DNA of 64,000 nucleotides, taken from assembly GCA_903842345.1 (NCBI GenBank), contig CAIMLR010000020.1, forward strand, positions 62,001 through 126,000. The letters run 5' to 3'. The position numbers and the translations under genes were made by a program. Of this stretch, positions 47,773-57,113 are shown piece by piece. A model generated the notes under the pieces. The model ran no database searches, was not told the DNA's origin, and saw only the letters and a program-made list of their open reading frames with translations. This stretch comes from an uncultured Myxococcales bacterium. Its GTDB lineage: Bacteria > Myxococcota_A > UBA9042. Numbering within the stretch: position 1 is the first letter of the stretch; every line of letters begins with the position of its first letter.

Positions 47773-47800
47773 TTGACTCGTGAACGGGACGGGCTAGCAT
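47773..47800 (+). promoter_or_regulatory. Candidate sigma70-type promoter
   Basis: TTGACT - 16 bp - TAGCAT, about 62 bp upstream of start at 47863. Confidence 0.4.
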
Positions 47801-47862
47801 CACAGCAAGCGGAGTCCCTGCCGCGTCGCCGCCCGTCCCCTCTTGCCGGTTTTCAACGCCCG

Positions 47863-49683
47863 ATGACCACTGCACCTACCGCATCGCTGCGCGCCATCAC
47901 CGGAGACCTGCAGGGCCAGGTGTTCTCCGTCGATTCCGAAATTCTCATAGGTCGATCAACAACTTGTGGCATCTTTGTGCCAGACCGGCGCATCAGCCGC
48001 GAGCACGCGCGGGTCTTCTTTGACGGCGAGCGCCTCTTCGTCGAGGACCTGCAGAGTCACAACGGCGTCTACGTGAACGGCCAGCGCGTCGCCAAGGCGG
48101 AGCTGTTCAACGGCGATTTGATCCGCATGGGCATGTCCCAGTTCAGCGTGTCAGGTCTGAACCGTCGGGATTCACAAGTGATTCAGGTGGTGCACGACAC
48201 CCGGCCGCTGCAGCCCCGCGTGGTGCGGCCGGTCGAGAGCGTGACGACGGATTTGGGCGGCTTTGTCGCGGACGACTACTTCGCGGCGATGGGCATGGTC
48301 GATACCGACCGCTACTTGACCGCCGATCGCGTGCAGCAGCTTTTGCAGCGAACGCGTAACTTCGCGATTCTGCATGAGATTTCCAAGGCGTTGCAGCGCT
48401 ACACGGATCTGCGCGAGACGATGCCGCCGCTGCTGGACTTGATCCTGCAGGTTGTGCGGGGCGACCGCGCAGCGATTGTGTTGCTGGACGAGGAAGGTCG
48501 CCTCGCGCCCAAGAGCGTGCGCTACCGCGATCGCACGACGCCGCCGGCCGATACCGGTCAGCTGCGCATCTCCAAGACGGTCGCGGATTACGTGCTGAAA
48601 CAGCGCTGCGCGATCATCACGGCGGACGCCTCGGCGGATGAGCGTTTTTCGTCGTCAGAATCGGTGATGTTGGCCAATATTCGCTCGCTGATGGTCGTGC
48701 CGATCCTCGTGAGCAACCGCTTGCTGGGCCTCATCGAGGTCGAGAACAATCGCAATATCAACGGTTTTGATGACAATGACCTGCACCTGCTGACGGTCGT
48801 GGCGTCGATGCTGGGCGTCGGCCTCGATCACCTGGACGCAACGCAGGCGCGCGAGCGCGCGATGGCGCAGCTGCAGGAGACGCACGAGCAACTGCTGGCG
48901 ACCCAGGAGCGGCTCGTGGTGAGCGAGCGCATGGGCCTGCTGGGGCGGCTGGCGAGCGGCATCGCCCACGAGGTCAAGAACCACCTGAGTCCGTTCATGC
49001 TGGCCGACATGATCGCCAGCAAGTACCCGCAGGATCAAGAGATTCAAGAGGCGGCGGAGTTGATGCTGGAGGCGCAGCAGCGCATTCTCGGGCTCGTCGA
49101 CGAAATCCGCTCCTTTGCCGCAGGTGGCGCCCGGCAAGTCAACATCGCGCCGCATGACATGGTCGAGGTGATTGAAGGCGTGCTGCGGTTTGTGCGCTGC
49201 GACCGCGCCGTCAAGCTTGCGGACATCCGCTTTGAGTTCGGCGATCGGCCGGAAGTCTTCATCGACGCGCAGCGCATTCGTCAGGTGCTGATCAACCTGA
49301 TCCGCAACGCCGCGGACGCCCTGCCGCCATCGGGCGGCCACATCGACATCCGCGTCCGCAGTGAGGGCGACAGCGTCGTCGTGGAAGTTGCGGACAACGG
49401 CGCCGGCATTGCCGGGGATCTGGCCGACAAAGTCTTTGAGCCGTTCTTCTCGACAAAGGGCGAAAAAGGCCTCGGCTTGGGTCTCGACATCTCCCGGCAG
49501 ATTGTCCAGGCGCACCACGGGGCGCTGACGTTCGATTCCGTCCTCAATACCGGCACGACTTTCCGCATGACGATTCCGCTCGTGCAGCCCGAGCGCGAGC
49601 CGCAGCCTTTTGACGACATGCTGACCGACCCGAGCGGCGCGGCCATCAGCGCGGCCCTCAATCAGGCTGGCCACCGCGAATGA
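47863..49683 (+). CDS. FHA-GAF sensor histidine kinase
   Basis: FHA (ILIGRSTTCGIFVPDRRISREHARVFF...LQSHNGVYVNG), GAF-like region, HisKA GIAHEVKNHLSPF, HATPase N/G boxes (NLIRNAADAL, VADNGAGI, GLGLGLDI). Confidence 0.93.
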   Translation: MTTAPTASLRAITGDLQGQVFSVDSEILIGRSTTCGIFVPDRRISREHARVFFDGERLFVEDLQSHNGVYVNGQRVAKAELFNGDLIRMGMSQFSVSGLNRRDSQVIQVVHDTRPLQPRVVRPVESVTTDLGGFVADDYFAAMGMVDTDRYLTADRVQQLLQRTRNFAILHEISKALQRYTDLRETMPPLLDLILQVVRGDRAAIVLLDEEGRLAPKSVRYRDRTTPPADTGQLRISKTVADYVLKQRCAIITADASADERFSSSESVMLANIRSLMVVPILVSNRLLGLIEVENNRNINGFDDNDLHLLTVVASMLGVGLDHLDATQARERAMAQLQETHEQLLATQERLVVSERMGLLGRLASGIAHEVKNHLSPFMLADMIASKYPQDQEIQEAAELMLEAQQRILGLVDEIRSFAAGGARQVNIAPHDMVEVIEGVLRFVRCDRAVKLADIRFEFGDRPEVFIDAQRIRQVLINLIRNAADALPPSGGHIDIRVRSEGDSVVVEVADNGAGIAGDLADKVFEPFFSTKGEKGLGLGLDISRQIVQAHHGALTFDSVLNTGTTFRMTIPLVQPEREPQPFDDMLTDPSGAAISAALNQAGHRE

Positions 49684-50651
49684 AGCGTGAGCGTCCCAGC
49701 CATCGCGTGGGCGATGTGGTTCGTCTGGGCCACGTCGTCGTTGTGCGCAAGACGACCGCCGTGGAGCAGCAGGCGGACCGGCCCGATCGGCGCCTGGCGC
49801 GTCTGATTGGCAGCCGCGATCCGCTGGCGTCGCGCGTCGTGGGCGCGCATGAGGAGCATCTGGCGTCGCTCGCGCGCGTGGAGGCCGAGTTGCAGGCGCG
49901 GGGGATTGATCACCGCGTCGTCACGCATTTTGGCCGCCGCGACGCGGCAGGTGCCAGTCTGGTGGTGACGGTCGGCGGCGACGGCACGTTCTTGCGCGCC
50001 TCCCACGCGATTGCCGCGACGCCCGCGAGCGATGGTCCGCCGATGCTCGGCATCAACAGCGCGGCGAGTTCGTCCGTCGGCTACTTCTGCGCGGCAGGCC
50101 CCGAGCGCTTCGGCGCGCTGCTTGACCAGATCGCCGCTGGCGAGATTCGCAGCCGGGGTCTGTGGCGTTTGCAGGTGGCGATCAACGGCAAGCCGATTCG
50201 CGACCTTGCCCTCAATGACGTGCTCCTCGCCCACCAGTCGCCGGCGGAGACGTCCCGCTACGTGCTGAAAGTGGCTGAGAAGACGCAGGATCACAAGTCG
50301 TCTGGCCTGTGGATTGCGACCGCAGCGGGCTCGACGGCGGCGATTCGCTCGGCGGGCGGCCAGATGCTGGACGTCGACGCGCGGAAGGTGCAATTCCGGG
50401 CGCGCGAGCTGATGTCCTGGGCGCTGGAAGGCGATCCGCTGGAAGGCGGCGTGGTGGATGAGCTTGAAGTGATTTCACGCATGTACACCGGCATGGTGTA
50501 CCTGGACGGCGGGCACTTGCGGCAGTCTTTTGGCTTTGGCGACCGGATTTCGTTCAAGCTTGCCGACCGGCCGATGCCGTGGGTCGCGCCGCATGAACTG
50601 GATGAACGCCGCCAGCGTTGGATTGACAAGCCGGAGTTGCGCGCGGGCTGA
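49680..50651 (+). CDS. nadK: NAD(+)/NADH kinase
   Basis: VTVGGDGTFLRASHAI, LGINSAASSSVGYF, GSTAAIRSAGG. Confidence 0.88.
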   Translation: MKRERPSHRVGDVVRLGHVVVVRKTTAVEQQADRPDRRLARLIGSRDPLASRVVGAHEEHLASLARVEAELQARGIDHRVVTHFGRRDAAGASLVVTVGGDGTFLRASHAIAATPASDGPPMLGINSAASSSVGYFCAAGPERFGALLDQIAAGEIRSRGLWRLQVAINGKPIRDLALNDVLLAHQSPAETSRYVLKVAEKTQDHKSSGLWIATAAGSTAAIRSAGGQMLDVDARKVQFRARELMSWALEGDPLEGGVVDELEVISRMYTGMVYLDGGHLRQSFGFGDRISFKLADRPMPWVAPHELDERRQRWIDKPELRAG

Positions 50652-50652
50652 G

Positions 50653-51543
50653 CTACGCTTCAGCGGCCCGATCCGGCCTCGCCGCGAGCCGCGCCACGAG
50701 CCCGCCGCCGCCACTCCCCAACGTTCGACTGCGATACTGCACAAGCGCCAGGCCCTCGCGCTGCGTGTGACCCGCACTGCACGATTCACGCAGCAACTCG
50801 GGCCCCGTGGCACTCGCAGCAAATTCTGGCGGGGGTACGTCGCCGGTGGCCCACGCCATCGCCAGCCGCTGCGCTTCATCCGCGCTCACACGGCCTACGC
50901 GCGTTCGGCGCAGGTAGCGCCCGCAGACGGCACAGCGCGGCTCGGAGGCCAGGTGCAACAGCGCGCGCCGCAACAGCACGGTGAGAAAGGCCAGCGTCGC
51001 GGCGAGCAGGAGCGCCTGGACCAACGGCTGCGGCGGCAAGCGCCGTTCGAGGCCGATCGCCCGCAGCATGAGCGGACCCGCGCGCCATTCGACCAGGAGC
51101 GCGCCGCGTATGCCATCCGCGCCGGTCTCCGCGTTCAGGCCCAAATCGACGAGCTGGAGGGGCGTATCGGCGCCCGACACCAGAAAATCCTCGGCGAGAT
51201 CGTGGGATTCCCGAAGCACGGCCTGGGCCTGCTCGGCACGAAAGGCCCACGCGTCGGTCAGGCGATGCGCCGTGAGCCAAGCCGCTCCAGCCACCAGCGC
51301 GATGAGCAGCGCGCCCGCCTGAGGCCGCCAGCGCAGCAAATGCGCGACGGCCACGGCGGCGACGGAGAGCGCCAACGCCGCGAGCACCTCATAGAAGCCG
51401 AAGATGGTGAGAATCCGCCCCGCCAGTCCCGTCGCCACGCCGAGAACGGCGGCAACGCCAAGCATCGTCAGAAGCGCCACGCTGCCGCGCAACAGCGCTT
51501 GCGGCCAATTCGTCGGGTTGCGCTGGGGCTGCGGGGGATTCAC
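50653..51543 (-). CDS. Membrane protein with Cys-pair (zinc ribbon-like) C-terminus
   Basis: Multiple TM segments; RCAVCGRYLRRTRVG. Confidence 0.55.
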   Translation of the reverse strand: MNPPQPQRNPTNWPQALLRGSVALLTMLGVAAVLGVATGLAGRILTIFGFYEVLAALALSVAAVAVAHLLRWRPQAGALLIALVAGAAWLTAHRLTDAWAFRAEQAQAVLRESHDLAEDFLVSGADTPLQLVDLGLNAETGADGIRGALLVEWRAGPLMLRAIGLERRLPPQPLVQALLLAATLAFLTVLLRRALLHLASEPRCAVCGRYLRRTRVGRVSADEAQRLAMAWATGDVPPPEFAASATGPELLRESCSAGHTQREGLALVQYRSRTLGSGGGGLVARLAARPDRAAEA

Positions 51544-51552
51544 GGCAGGGCT

Positions 51553-52563
51553 TTACGCCTGCGGGTACTGCTTGGCGCAGTTCACCGCAAGCTCGATGAA
51601 CTCGATGACCCGGTCCGCCGATTGCGGCACCTGCCAGCAGGTCACGCCGCACACGCCGTCGTGCACGCGAACGTCCACCGGATCGTAGTCGCGCAGCTGG
51701 AAGGCCAAATCGCCGGCCAGCATCGCTTCAGCGCTCGCACCCTGCGAAAGACGCAGCTTATAGCCTTCCGGCACGCGGCCATCGTGCACTTCCGGCGCAT
51801 TCAGGTCCGGCAGGTCGAGGCCAGTCGGCGGCGCCAGCGGGCCAAAACGAACCAGCGTATGCGGGTCGACCTTGGACATCACCAGCACGCGCAGGAATCC
51901 ATCGCCTTCGCCCACTTCTGGCGCCGACGCCTCAATGCGGAGCACGTGGCCCTTGTAGTCGCCCGTGACGATGGTCTCCTTGTCGCCCTGCTGGACGGCA
52001 AGGTTCACTTTCTGGCCGGCTTGCGCCACCGGATCGATGCGCCGACGGGCCGACCGGAACACCGCGAACAGCACCACCGCCAAGCCGATGACGCCAAGCG
52101 CCAACAAGCCCGCCTTCATCGGGTCAATCGTCGCCGCCGGCGTCGACGTCACGCAGCGGTCAATGTCATCCGCCGACGCGCCCGCTTTCGCCTTGGTCAG
52201 GCACTGGCCCACAACATCCGCGGACAGCTCCTTGTAGCGGTCCACCTTGGCGTCGAAGACCTCTTTCTTGCGCTTTTCCCACAGTTCCTTGAACCGGGTT
52301 TCTTCCTTCAGCGGCGCGGCGTTATCCAAGCTGTCGGGGTTTTCGCCCTTGGCCTCGATCTCCTTCTTGCGCACCTTCTGGTATTCCACGAGCACGTTGT
52401 CCTGCTCGCGATCCGCGCGCAGCGCAGCGAGGCCCTCGGCGTCCTCCGGCTTGGCCGCACGGATCTCCGCGCAGGCGGTCGCCGCCAGCATCGCGCCGAG
52501 GAGCAGGGCCGTCAGGGCCGACTGGGAAGCCAACACCCGTTTCTGCAAGTCGTTATTCTGCAT
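51553..52563 (-). CDS. Lipoprotein of unknown function
   Basis: LLLGAMLAATAC lipobox, charged coiled-coil region, internal TM (GLLALGVIGLAVVLFAVF). Confidence 0.6.
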   Translation of the reverse strand: MQNNDLQKRVLASQSALTALLLGAMLAATACAEIRAAKPEDAEGLAALRADREQDNVLVEYQKVRKKEIEAKGENPDSLDNAAPLKEETRFKELWEKRKKEVFDAKVDRYKELSADVVGQCLTKAKAGASADDIDRCVTSTPAATIDPMKAGLLALGVIGLAVVLFAVFRSARRRIDPVAQAGQKVNLAVQQGDKETIVTGDYKGHVLRIEASAPEVGEGDGFLRVLVMSKVDPHTLVRFGPLAPPTGLDLPDLNAPEVHDGRVPEGYKLRLSQGASAEAMLAGDLAFQLRDYDPVDVRVHDGVCGVTCWQVPQSADRVIEFIELAVNCAKQYPQA

Positions 52564-52980
52564 GAGATCCTCTCCGCGCCGAATGCTTGTTGCCTGATAA
52601 GTGCCAGATCCCCGTCGGGCTCGATCGCGTTGCCGCTTGGCCAGCGGGTCCACTCGGACGCGGTTGGCCCGCAGTCTGTTTGACACGATTCGTGGATTTT
52701 GTCACGAAGCCCACCTTTGTCCCCGATTCGCATCGCTCCGGTCGATTGGGTCGCGGCGCGTGAACCGATCGGCGCGCGTGTGCGTCGAACCCGGGGGACG
52801 CCGCAATTGGCGACGGCCTTCAGTGCACCGACGGTCCTTCACCGTCACTTTGGAACGATGCAAGGCTACCACGGCGTCAGATCGCGCGCAAACGCGCTGG
52901 CGCGGCGGCGGTGGACTCGGCATCATGTGCTGCTGGGCGCGTCGTCGTCCGCGCTGCAGGTGGGGCAAACGCGTCGGAGA

Positions 52981-54693
52981 GTGATTGCAGCTTGGCTTGT
53001 GTTGGCGACCGCGCTGCTCGCAGTGCCCGGCTTGGCGCTCCGCGTGCAGCTGCGCGCGCGCACGCGTCTGGAGCTGATGGTCGTCCCCGCGGGCGGTGAG
53101 CTGGAAGTGCGGGGAACCTTGCGGGACAGTCGGGAGCAGCCAGTGGCCAACGCCGCGGTGGCGCTCCTGGTGGCTGGAAGCCCGCCGCCCGCAGAGACGC
53201 ACCGCATCCGCGAGGATCTTGTGGCGACGACGGCAGCCGATGGCCATTTTGCCGTGCGCGTGCCGCTGGGTGACTGGCTGGGCGCTGACCGGTTGGCGCA
53301 CGTGGAAGCGCGCTTTGCCGGCGGTCCAACCTTGGGCGAGGCGACTGCGGAGACGCTGTTCGACCTGCGCAAGCAGGACGCCGCGCTGGAGTTGCACGCC
53401 CAGCCGACGCAACTGCGTACCGATAGCGGCGACCTGGAATTGACGGCGGAAGTGCGCTCGGGCGACCTGCCGCTGGCGGCGCTGGAAGTGCAGTGGGCCG
53501 TGGATGGCAAGCCCGTCGTGGTGTCGCGCTCGGACGGCGATGGCATTGCCCGGGCGGTGCTACCGGCGACGGCGTTGGGCGCGCCGGGGCCGCGGGTTGT
53601 CTCCGCGCATCTCGCCGGCAACGAGCAGGTCAATGCGGCGGACGCATCGCTGCAGATCGACCTGCTGGGCGCGGTGCAGGTTGACCTCGTCCAGCACGCT
53701 GGCAACACGAAGAACGCGTGTGCGGCGGCTGGCGCGCAGTTGGCTGACGCCGATTGGTGCCTGGAGGGCAGGGTGCGCACGGCGCGGCTGGGCGCGTGGC
53801 GACCGGTTGGCAACGCGGCGGTTTCCCTGCACATGGAGCGCCACCTGCTGGCGACGCTGACGACGGACGTCGACGGGCGATTCTTTGCCGTCGCCCGCGG
53901 CGATGCCTTGACGCGGCTGTTCCCGCCCGGTGCGGTTGGCCTCGTGGCGCGCGCGCAGGTGCCGGAGCCGTGGCATGAAACGGGCTGGAGCCCCGTCGTG
54001 TCGCTGGAGATTCCGCCGCCGCCGGAACTCTCGAGTTGGCTCTACGCCGTGCCGCTGCTCGCGCTGATCGCCGCCGTTGTTGTGCAGCGCTGGCGGGCGC
54101 GGCGCCGTGAGCTGGCCCTGCAGGCGTGGCGGGAGGCGAGCTCCGCGGGCTTGCCCGATGAACACGTGCGCTCGATCGCCGCGGGCGAGCCGTCGTGTCG
54201 GCTGCGCGGGCGGGTGGTCCACGGCGAGACGGGGCGGCCGTGCGCGAGCACGCTGGTGCTGCAGTCCCGCGACGATCCCGATCAGGTGACGCGGATCGCC
54301 GTGCCTGAAGGCGATTTTGACGTCGCCGAGCTGCCCGCGGGTCGCTATCTGTGGCACGTGCTGGCCGATGAGCACATGACGCTGGAATTCGCGTTGGAAC
54401 TGCCGCACGACGGGTTCTACGACGGCTGCGAACTCCTGCCAGCGAGTTGTCGTGCCGTTGTGCGCGGAACGTTCAGCGCCAGCGTGCGGTCGTGGACCCA
54501 AAAACCGGTGGACTGGACCCGCGAGACGCCGCGCGATGTGGAGCCGCGGGTGACCGGGGCCATTCGCCGTGGTCACGCCGATTTGCGCGACGCCGTCCGG
54601 CGCGTGGAGCGGGCGCTGTACGGCCGGCGGACGGATGCGGATGTGGCGGATGCCGCGCGTTCAGCGCTCAACCGGGTGGAGGATGGCCAATGA
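52981..54693 (+). CDS. Membrane-anchored protein with Ig/carboxypeptidase-regulatory-like domains in MoxR cluster (start uncertain)
   Basis: GTG start gives VIAAWLVLATALLAVPG signal; GELEVRGTLRDSREQPVANAAVALLV; ATGA overlap with next gene. Confidence 0.55.
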   Translation: MIAAWLVLATALLAVPGLALRVQLRARTRLELMVVPAGGELEVRGTLRDSREQPVANAAVALLVAGSPPPAETHRIREDLVATTAADGHFAVRVPLGDWLGADRLAHVEARFAGGPTLGEATAETLFDLRKQDAALELHAQPTQLRTDSGDLELTAEVRSGDLPLAALEVQWAVDGKPVVVSRSDGDGIARAVLPATALGAPGPRVVSAHLAGNEQVNAADASLQIDLLGAVQVDLVQHAGNTKNACAAAGAQLADADWCLEGRVRTARLGAWRPVGNAAVSLHMERHLLATLTTDVDGRFFAVARGDALTRLFPPGAVGLVARAQVPEPWHETGWSPVVSLEIPPPPELSSWLYAVPLLALIAAVVVQRWRARRRELALQAWREASSAGLPDEHVRSIAAGEPSCRLRGRVVHGETGRPCASTLVLQSRDDPDQVTRIAVPEGDFDVAELPAGRYLWHVLADEHMTLEFALELPHDGFYDGCELLPASCRAVVRGTFSASVRSWTQKPVDWTRETPRDVEPRVTGAIRRGHADLRDAVRRVERALYGRRTDADVADAARSALNRVEDGQ

Positions 54694-56024
54694 GGCGCAT
54701 GCTTTTCGCCCTGTGTGCGTGCCTGCCGGTTGCTGCGCTCGCCGCGGATTTCGATCCCACGTCGCACGACTGGAACGGTTTGAACAACTTGCAGGCGGTC
54801 GCGGGCCTCGTCGACCTGCAAATCCACACGCTGGACAAGCTGGATTGGGCACAGGTGGATGAACACGACGTGCTCCTCGTCGTTTCGCCCCAGGTGGCGC
54901 CTCAGGGCGCGGCGCTGGACAGCCTGACCCGGTTTGTGGAATCCGGCGGTCGGCTGATTGTCGCGGACGACTTTGCCAAGGGCGCCGCGTGGCTGCGGCC
55001 GTTTGGCGTGAATCTCGTCGAGGCGCCGGCGCGCGCGTTGCAGCACTATGAAGGCGTGGACGGCCTGCCGATGGTGACGATCGCGCCGGACCGGGAGTCT
55101 GAGCAGCTCGCGGCGCGTTGGCAGTTGCACGGCGCGAAGCTGTCATTGGCGGCGTTCCTGAGCCATGAGATCCACGCGCCCATCGTCCTGAACCATCCGG
55201 CGACGCTGCGTTTTCAGGACGGTGACCGTCCGATCGTGGCGTGGGGCCGCTTTGACGAGCCGGGCGCGGCGTGGCTGGCGGAGACGGATCTGGGCGCAGG
55301 CCGCGTGCTGGCGCTTTCCGATCCCAGCGCCTGGCTCAACGCGATGCTGGAGCGCTTTCACGACAACAAGCAGTTCGCCGCCAACGTGTTGCGCTATTAT
55401 TGCGTCGCCGATCGGCCGTGCCGCGTCACCTTGCTTGCCAATGCGACGGCAGTGACGGGCACGTTTGCGCCGCGGCATGTCGTCCAACGCGCGGGCCTGC
55501 GCGCGGGCCTGGAGCAACTGTCCGACCTGCTCCGGCAACTGGCGCATCTCCTCGCGGGGCGGCTCGTGGGGCCGGCGCTGGTGTTGATGGTGCTGCTGCT
55601 GCTGGGCATGCCGATCCTGCTGCAGGCGCGGACCGGTCCGCCGATTGTGCCGCCGGAAGCGACGCCGCTGCGCGAACGCACGGCGCTCATGGACACGGTG
55701 CTGGCGTGGCTGGGCAACCTGAACGCGGACTACCGCAAGCCCGCGCGCCTGCTGGCGGCCCACCTGGAGCGGCGGATTCGCCTCATCGACCGCGAGCCCA
55801 TGACGCGCGAGCATGGCGACCCGGTCGCCGCGATGATTCGCCAGGGCCGCGTGCATCCCAAGGCGGGGCCGCGCCTGCGCAGCGTGCTGGATGGCGTGCG
55901 GGAAGCGGCGGAAATCGACGATGCGCCGCTTTCCCGGGCGCGCTTTGGCCAACTGGCCGCGGACGTGGAGTGGGCGGAATCCCTGCTCGCCCAGACTGAC
56001 AGGACCGCGACCGATGGGCTGTGA
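54690..56024 (+). CDS. DUF4350-like membrane protein in MoxR cluster
   Basis: Signal peptide; LLVVSPQ...LTRFVESGGRLIVADDFAKGAAWLRPFGV; C-terminal TM. Confidence 0.65.
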   Translation: MRRMLFALCACLPVAALAADFDPTSHDWNGLNNLQAVAGLVDLQIHTLDKLDWAQVDEHDVLLVVSPQVAPQGAALDSLTRFVESGGRLIVADDFAKGAAWLRPFGVNLVEAPARALQHYEGVDGLPMVTIAPDRESEQLAARWQLHGAKLSLAAFLSHEIHAPIVLNHPATLRFQDGDRPIVAWGRFDEPGAAWLAETDLGAGRVLALSDPSAWLNAMLERFHDNKQFAANVLRYYCVADRPCRVTLLANATAVTGTFAPRHVVQRAGLRAGLEQLSDLLRQLAHLLAGRLVGPALVLMVLLLLGMPILLQARTGPPIVPPEATPLRERTALMDTVLAWLGNLNADYRKPARLLAAHLERRIRLIDREPMTREHGDPVAAMIRQGRVHPKAGPRLRSVLDGVREAAEIDDAPLSRARFGQLAADVEWAESLLAQTDRTATDGL

Positions 56025-56084
56025 GGCTGGCAATCGCACACGACCTCGGGCATCGTGCGCGCGGTTTGAACCCTGGAGAAGCAG

Positions 56085-57110
56085 ATGACGACAAGCGGCG
56101 CGCTCGATCACCCACGGCTGGCGGCGGCAGTTGCGATGCGCGATCGCGTGCTGGCGGAGGTCGGCAAGGTCTACATTGGCGGCGAGGACGTGCCGCTGCT
56201 CATTCTGGCGGCGATGCTGGCGCGGGGCCACGTGCTGCTGGAAGGCGTGCCGGGCTTGGCCAAGACGACGCTCGCCAAGGCGATGGCGCAGGCGACGGGC
56301 TGCGCGTTCCGGCGCATTCAGTTCACGCCGGACTTGCTGCCGGCGGACATCACGGGCACGTACATCTTCAACCAGAAGATCCACGAGTTTGAACTGCGCC
56401 GCGGGCCGTTGTTCGCGCAGATCGTGCTGGCCGATGAGATCAACCGCGCGCCGGCCAAGACGCAATCGGCGCTGCTGGAGGCGATGCAGGAACGCCAGGT
56501 GACGATCGAGGGCGCGACGCAGCCGCTGCCGGAGCCGTTCCTCGTGCTGGCGACCCAGAACCCGGTGGAGCAGGAGGGTGTGTACCTGCTGCCGGAAGCG
56601 CAGATCGACCGCTTTCTGGTGCGCATCCAGCTGGAGTATCCGAGCGCGGCGGACGAGGCGCGGATGCTGCAGACGTACGACAAGCCGGTGCCGGCGGTGG
56701 AGTCGGCGGTCAGCGTCGACGAGCTGCTGGGTTTTGCCGCGTCGGTGGATGCGGTGCACGTGGAAGAAAAGCTGATGCAGTACATCGTGCGGCTCGTGCA
56801 GGCGACGCGCACGCATCCGCGCGTGGCGTTGGGCGCGTCGCCGCGGGCGTCCCTGGCGCTGATGCGGCAGTCCAAAGCGTGGGCGTTGCTGCAGGGCCGC
56901 GACTACGTGACGCCGGACGACGTGCGCAAGATGCTGCGGCCGGTGCTGGAACACCGCGTCATGGTGACGACGGACGCGGCGATCGAGGGCGTGACGTCGG
57001 CGGCGGTCGTGAAAGACGTTGCGGTGCGCACGCGCTTGAGCGATGCCCAGCCGGGCGTGGCGCCGCCGCGGCCGGACGTGGTCATCGTCGACCCGGAAGC
57101 GCAGGCCTGA
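56085..57110 (+). CDS. MoxR-family AAA+ ATPase
   Basis: LEGVPGLAKTTLAKAMA, RIQFTPDLLPADITG, ADEINRAPAKTQSALLEAMQERQVTIEG, ATQNPVEQEGVYLLPEAQIDRF. Confidence 0.96.
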   Translation: MTTSGALDHPRLAAAVAMRDRVLAEVGKVYIGGEDVPLLILAAMLARGHVLLEGVPGLAKTTLAKAMAQATGCAFRRIQFTPDLLPADITGTYIFNQKIHEFELRRGPLFAQIVLADEINRAPAKTQSALLEAMQERQVTIEGATQPLPEPFLVLATQNPVEQEGVYLLPEAQIDRFLVRIQLEYPSAADEARMLQTYDKPVPAVESAVSVDELLGFAASVDAVHVEEKLMQYIVRLVQATRTHPRVALGASPRASLALMRQSKAWALLQGRDYVTPDDVRKMLRPVLEHRVMVTTDAAIEGVTSAAVVKDVAVRTRLSDAQPGVAPPRPDVVIVDPEAQA

Positions 57111-57113
57111 CGG

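Noticed and set aside
52594-52690. Possible further degenerate copy of the dispersed repeat
   Set aside because: Some shared words (GGTCCA, TCGGA, GTCTG) but no ungapped alignment; below what I can support by eye
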